Both the position numbers and the translations under genes were made by a program. Positions 61,112 to 64,000 of a DNA stretch of 64,000 nt are shown here, in pieces. A model generated the notes under the pieces. The model saw only the letters and a list, made by a program, of their open reading frames with translations. It made no database searches and had not been told where the DNA came from. Numbering within the stretch: position 1 is the first letter of the stretch; the number at the start of each line of letters is the position of its first letter. The stretch is from an uncultured Siphonobacter sp. (lineage in GTDB: Bacteria > Bacteroidota > Bacteroidia > Cytophagales > Spirosomataceae): contig CAJYHS010000005.1 in the NCBI GenBank assembly GCA_913774715.1, positions 1 through 64,000 of the forward strand, given 5' to 3'.

Positions 61112-63403
61112 ATGAAAAAAGTAAGTATTCTGGCTTTAGCCCTGCTGGCTGCCGCCTGCGGCAAGCACAGCAAACCCCATACTTCCGCTGCAAAAGCGAA
61201 ACCGGGGCATTTTACTCAGTATGTGGATCCCCGCATTGGTACGGGTTTTCACGGTCACGTATTTTTAGGAGCCAACGTTCCCTTTGGGGCAATTCAGATT
61301 GGACCTACGCAGGCGAACCCCGGTAAGCTGGGCGACGGCTGGGACTGGTGCTCGGGGTATCACGTATCGGATTCGCTGATTGCCGGTTTCTCTCATACTC
61401 ACCTCAGCGGCACGGGTATTGGTGACCTAGGTGATGTACTGATGATTCCAACGACGGGTAAGGTTCGTCTGGAACGCAGCGTGGCGGGTAACTCCCCAAG
61501 TGGCTATATGTCGCGTTTCTCGCACGATGACGAAGTGGTTTTCCCGGGTTACTATGCCGTGAAGCTACAACGCTATGACATTGGTGTGGAGTTAACGGCT
61601 TCCGAGCGAGTGGGGATGCACCGCTATACTTTCCCTAAATCCGATGAATCGCACATTCTCATTGATCTGAAAGAAGGTATTGGCTGGGATCGGGCGACGG
61701 ATACGTATCTCGAACAAAAAGATGCAACGACCCTGACGGGTTACCGTTATTCAACGGGTTGGGCGAAAGATCAGCGATTATTCTTTGCCATCGTTTTTTC
61801 AAAACCCATCGAAAAATTCGATTTATATAACGCGACTAAAGCCATCTCCGGCAAATCTGCCAAAGGTGATCAGGTAAAAGGCGTGTTAAGCTTTGCTACG
61901 AAACAAGGGGATCAGGTTTTAGTGAAAGTGGGCATTTCTCCCGTGAGCGAAGCCAATGCCTTAGCTAACATTCAGGCCGAAGTTCCGGGCTGGGATTTTG
62001 ATCAGGTAGCGAAAAATGCTGATGAGTCCTGGAATAAGGAGCTGAGCAAAATTCAGGTACAGACTAAAGATCAGGATCGTCTGAAAGTGTTTTATACCGC
62101 ACTGTATCACACCATGATTGCTCCGTCTACGTTCAACGATCATAACGGTGATTACCGCGGAGCCGATCAGAAAGTATACACGAACGCGAAATTCAAAAAC
62201 CTGACGACTTTCTCGCTTTGGGATACGTACCGGGCAGCCAATCCGCTCTTGACCATTACGCAGGGTCAACGCGTGAATGACATTGTGAATACGATGCTGC
62301 ACATCTACCAGCAACAGGGTAAATTACCGATCTGGCATTTGGTAGGTAGCGAAACCAACACCATGCCTGGGAACAGTGCCTTACCTATCATCTCGGATGC
62401 CATTCTGAAAGGATTCGATGGGTTTGACGTAAATCTGGCTTTCGAGGCTATGAAGAAATCGGCTACGCTGGACGAACGCGGACTAAATTACATCAAAGCG
62501 AAAGGGTATATTCCTGCCGATACGCAGACGGAAAGTGTGGCGAAAAATATGGAATACAGCATCGACGACTGGGCAGTAGCTCAGGTGGCGAAGAAGCTGG
62601 GAAAAATGGAAGACTACGCTTACTTCAGCAAACGGGCGAAAAATTACCGGAATAACTTCGATGCCAGCACGCGTTTCATGCGGGGTCGCGTGTCGGATAC
62701 GGAATGGCGGACGCCTTTCAATCCCTTCGTTTCACGTCACGAAAAAGATGATTTTGCTGAAGGGAATGCCTGGCAATACACCTGGCTGGTGCCTCAGGAT
62801 GTGGAAGGTCTGATCGAGTTACTGGGTGGTGAAAAAGGATTCACTCAAAAACTGGATTCGCTGTTCATCATCAAGGGCGACATGGGTCAGGAAGCTTCTA
62901 ATGACATCTCAGGTCTGATTGGTCAGTATGCTCATGGCAATGAACCCAGTCACCATGTAACGTACCTGTACCCTTACGTAGGTCAACCCTGGAAAACGGC
63001 AGAAAAAGTTCGTTATATCCTTGATAACATGTACACAACGAAGCCCGACGGAATCATTGGTAATGAAGATGTCGGTCAAATGTCGGCCTGGTATATTCTG
63101 TCTTCGATGGGCTTTTACCCCGTAAACCCTGCCAATGGAGCTTACGTATTCGGTAGTCCGGTGTTTGACGAGGTAGACCTGAAATTGGGTAACGGAAAAA
63201 CCTTCCACCTGAAAACGGTAAATAACGGTCCCGAAAACAAATACATTCAGGGCATTAAGCTGAATGGCAAGCCTTATACCCGGTCTTACTTATTACACAA
63301 AGACCTGATGAATGGTGGTGAAATGGAAATTCAGATGGGTAAAGAACCCAGTAAAACGTTTGGCGTTAATCCCGCCGACCGTCCCCGTTCACTGAACGAT
63401 TAA
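61112..63403 (+). CDS. GH92 family alpha-1,2-mannosidase, lipoprotein
   Basis: The 763-residue protein has a lipobox (LAAAC, cysteine at residue 16). The GH92 fold follows, with an N-terminal beta-sandwich (YVDPRIGTGFHGHVFLGANVPFGAIQIGP) and an (alpha/alpha)6 domain. The conserved blocks SLWDTYRAANPLLT, GNEPSHHVTYLY and GNEDVGQMSAWYI hold the catalytic acids and calcium site. GH92 enzymes are exo-alpha-mannosidases, many of them acting on 1,2-linkages in N-glycans or mannans. A GH2 gene follows on the same strand, so the pair may take part in glycan breakdown. Confidence 0.95.
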   Translation: MKKVSILALALLAAACGKHSKPHTSAAKAKPGHFTQYVDPRIGTGFHGHVFLGANVPFGAIQIGPTQANPGKLGDGWDWCSGYHVSDSLIAGFSHTHLSGTGIGDLGDVLMIPTTGKVRLERSVAGNSPSGYMSRFSHDDEVVFPGYYAVKLQRYDIGVELTASERVGMHRYTFPKSDESHILIDLKEGIGWDRATDTYLEQKDATTLTGYRYSTGWAKDQRLFFAIVFSKPIEKFDLYNATKAISGKSAKGDQVKGVLSFATKQGDQVLVKVGISPVSEANALANIQAEVPGWDFDQVAKNADESWNKELSKIQVQTKDQDRLKVFYTALYHTMIAPSTFNDHNGDYRGADQKVYTNAKFKNLTTFSLWDTYRAANPLLTITQGQRVNDIVNTMLHIYQQQGKLPIWHLVGSETNTMPGNSALPIISDAILKGFDGFDVNLAFEAMKKSATLDERGLNYIKAKGYIPADTQTESVAKNMEYSIDDWAVAQVAKKLGKMEDYAYFSKRAKNYRNNFDASTRFMRGRVSDTEWRTPFNPFVSRHEKDDFAEGNAWQYTWLVPQDVEGLIELLGGEKGFTQKLDSLFIIKGDMGQEASNDISGLIGQYAHGNEPSHHVTYLYPYVGQPWKTAEKVRYILDNMYTTKPDGIIGNEDVGQMSAWYILSSMGFYPVNPANGAYVFGSPVFDEVDLKLGNGKTFHLKTVNNGPENKYIQGIKLNGKPYTRSYLLHKDLMNGGEMEIQMGKEPSKTFGVNPADRPRSLND

Positions 63404-63429
63404 TCATCGAGTCATTCTCGAATCTTAAG

Positions 63430-63484
63430 CCCTCCGATGAGTAATTGAAAGTCATCTTTCCATGAAATGCGGAGGGTTTCTTTA
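63430..63484 (+). terminator. Weak terminator after the GH92 gene
   Basis: CCCTCCG (63430-63436) pairs with CGGAGGG (63470-63476), followed by TTTCTTTAT. The loop is long (33 bases), so strength is uncertain. Confidence 0.5.
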
Positions 63485-63517
63485 TAACCGTGCATCACAC
63501 ACGCTTCCCTTAGCCCT

Positions 63518-64000
63518 ATGAAAAACACCATCCTTGCTTTGGCGGCCCTGTTTATTTCGACAGTGGGTTTCGCTCAGCAGCCTTACGAATTGAATTCGGG
63601 TTGGAAATGTGCTCCGATTTCCAAAGTCAAAGTAACGGGCAAAGAAATTTCCACGCCGGCCTTTAGTCTGGCCGATTGGCAGCCTGCCACCGTTCCCGGT
63701 ACCGTACTGACGACCCTGCTGGATAACAAACAGATTCCCGATCCTTTTTACGGAATGAATAACAAGCACATTCCAGACATTTACCATACGGGCCGGGATT
63801 ATTATACCTACTGGTTTGTCAAAGATTTCAAGGAAGAAGCTCAAACGGGTGAGCAGGTCTGGTTACAGTTTCGGGGGATTAACTACAGCTGTGACGTTTT
63901 CCTGAACGGAAAGAAATTAACCGACAAGCCCCATACGGGCATGTTCCTTCGGAAGACCTTCAATATCACTCCATACCTGAAAAAAGGTAGTTCAAATCGT
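63518..64000 (+). CDS. GH2-type glycosidase, N-terminal part (cut by the window end)
   Basis: The open frame runs off the window after 161 codons. It starts with a signal peptide (ending GFAQQ), and then has the sugar-binding jelly-roll domain typical of GH2 beta-mannosidases and exo-beta-glucosaminidases: LADWQPATVPGTVLTTLL, YTYWFVKDF, FRGINYSCDVFLNGKKL and HTGMFLRKTFNIT. The catalytic domain is not in the window. It follows the GH92 mannosidase by 114 bases on the same strand, consistent with a mannose-containing glycan-degrading pair. Confidence 0.85.
   Translation, partial: MKNTILALAALFISTVGFAQQPYELNSGWKCAPISKVKVTGKEISTPAFSLADWQPATVPGTVLTTLLDNKQIPDPFYGMNNKHIPDIYHTGRDYYTYWFVKDFKEEAQTGEQVWLQFRGINYSCDVFLNGKKLTDKPHTGMFLRKTFNITPYLKKGSSNR

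Overview
This window reads as chromosomal DNA of a member of the Bacteroidota, most likely order Cytophagales (Spirosoma/Siphonobacter-like). The reasons are a type IX secretion (T9SS) C-terminal sorting domain, a TonB/ExbB/ExbD/ExbD operon with a Bacteroidota-type TonB, TAnnTTTG-type -7 promoter words, M56/BlaI pairs with TonB-plug-like tails, Bat (aerotolerance-type) genes, a GH92 mannosidase and a class-specific DUF4296 lipoprotein. No rRNA, tRNA, CRISPR array, insertion sequence or phage gene was seen. Nearly all of the window is ordinary, densely packed coding sequence with strong stem-loop terminators.

Layout. 0-6.2 kb holds housekeeping genes: argH, a gamma-carbonic-anhydrase-like protein, a transaldolase-like protein fused to CBS domains, kdsB, adk and obgE. 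6.2-11 kb holds a large GT-C-like membrane protein and a secreted T9SS-type SGNH esterase. 11.3-17.7 kb (minus strand) holds the energy-transduction operon exbB-exbD-exbD-tonB followed by a small membrane protein, a PstS-like lipoprotein and a TPR protein. 17.9-21.6 kb (minus) holds rnhB and a Bat operon (DUF58, hypothetical, VWA/BatA). 21.7-23.6 kb holds a DUF4296 lipoprotein and nuoABC, cut off from the rest of complex I. 23.7-27.6 kb (minus) is a 1301-residue DUF4011/SF1-helicase protein that resembles single-gene anti-phage defence helicases. 27.9-35.3 kb is a cell-surface glycan locus: three GT2 glycosyltransferases, an acyltransferase and two GT-C-like membrane proteins. 35.4-39.1 kb holds LemA, two TPM-domain proteins and an M56/BlaI pair.

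39.4-50.9 kb is mainly minus-strand metabolic and envelope genes: a 2-hydroxyacid dehydrogenase, an SGNH hydrolase, a hexuronate-type MFS transporter, an M16 protease and a lipoprotein. A second exbB/exbD pair on the plus strand and a secreted propeller plus blue-copper-protein pair follow. 51.4-64 kb (plus) holds pyk, a potassium-channel gene broken by one in-frame stop, a CzcCBA-type metal efflux operon, an LpxR-like protein, a GH92 mannosidase and the start of a GH2 enzyme running off the end.

The observations most worth following are the helicase with a vestigial Vsr-like C-terminus, the transaldolase-CBS fusion next to kdsB, the single TAG codon just before the channel selectivity filter, the gtr-like glycan cassette with diverged GT-C paralogues, and several unexplained stem-loops and inverted repeats.
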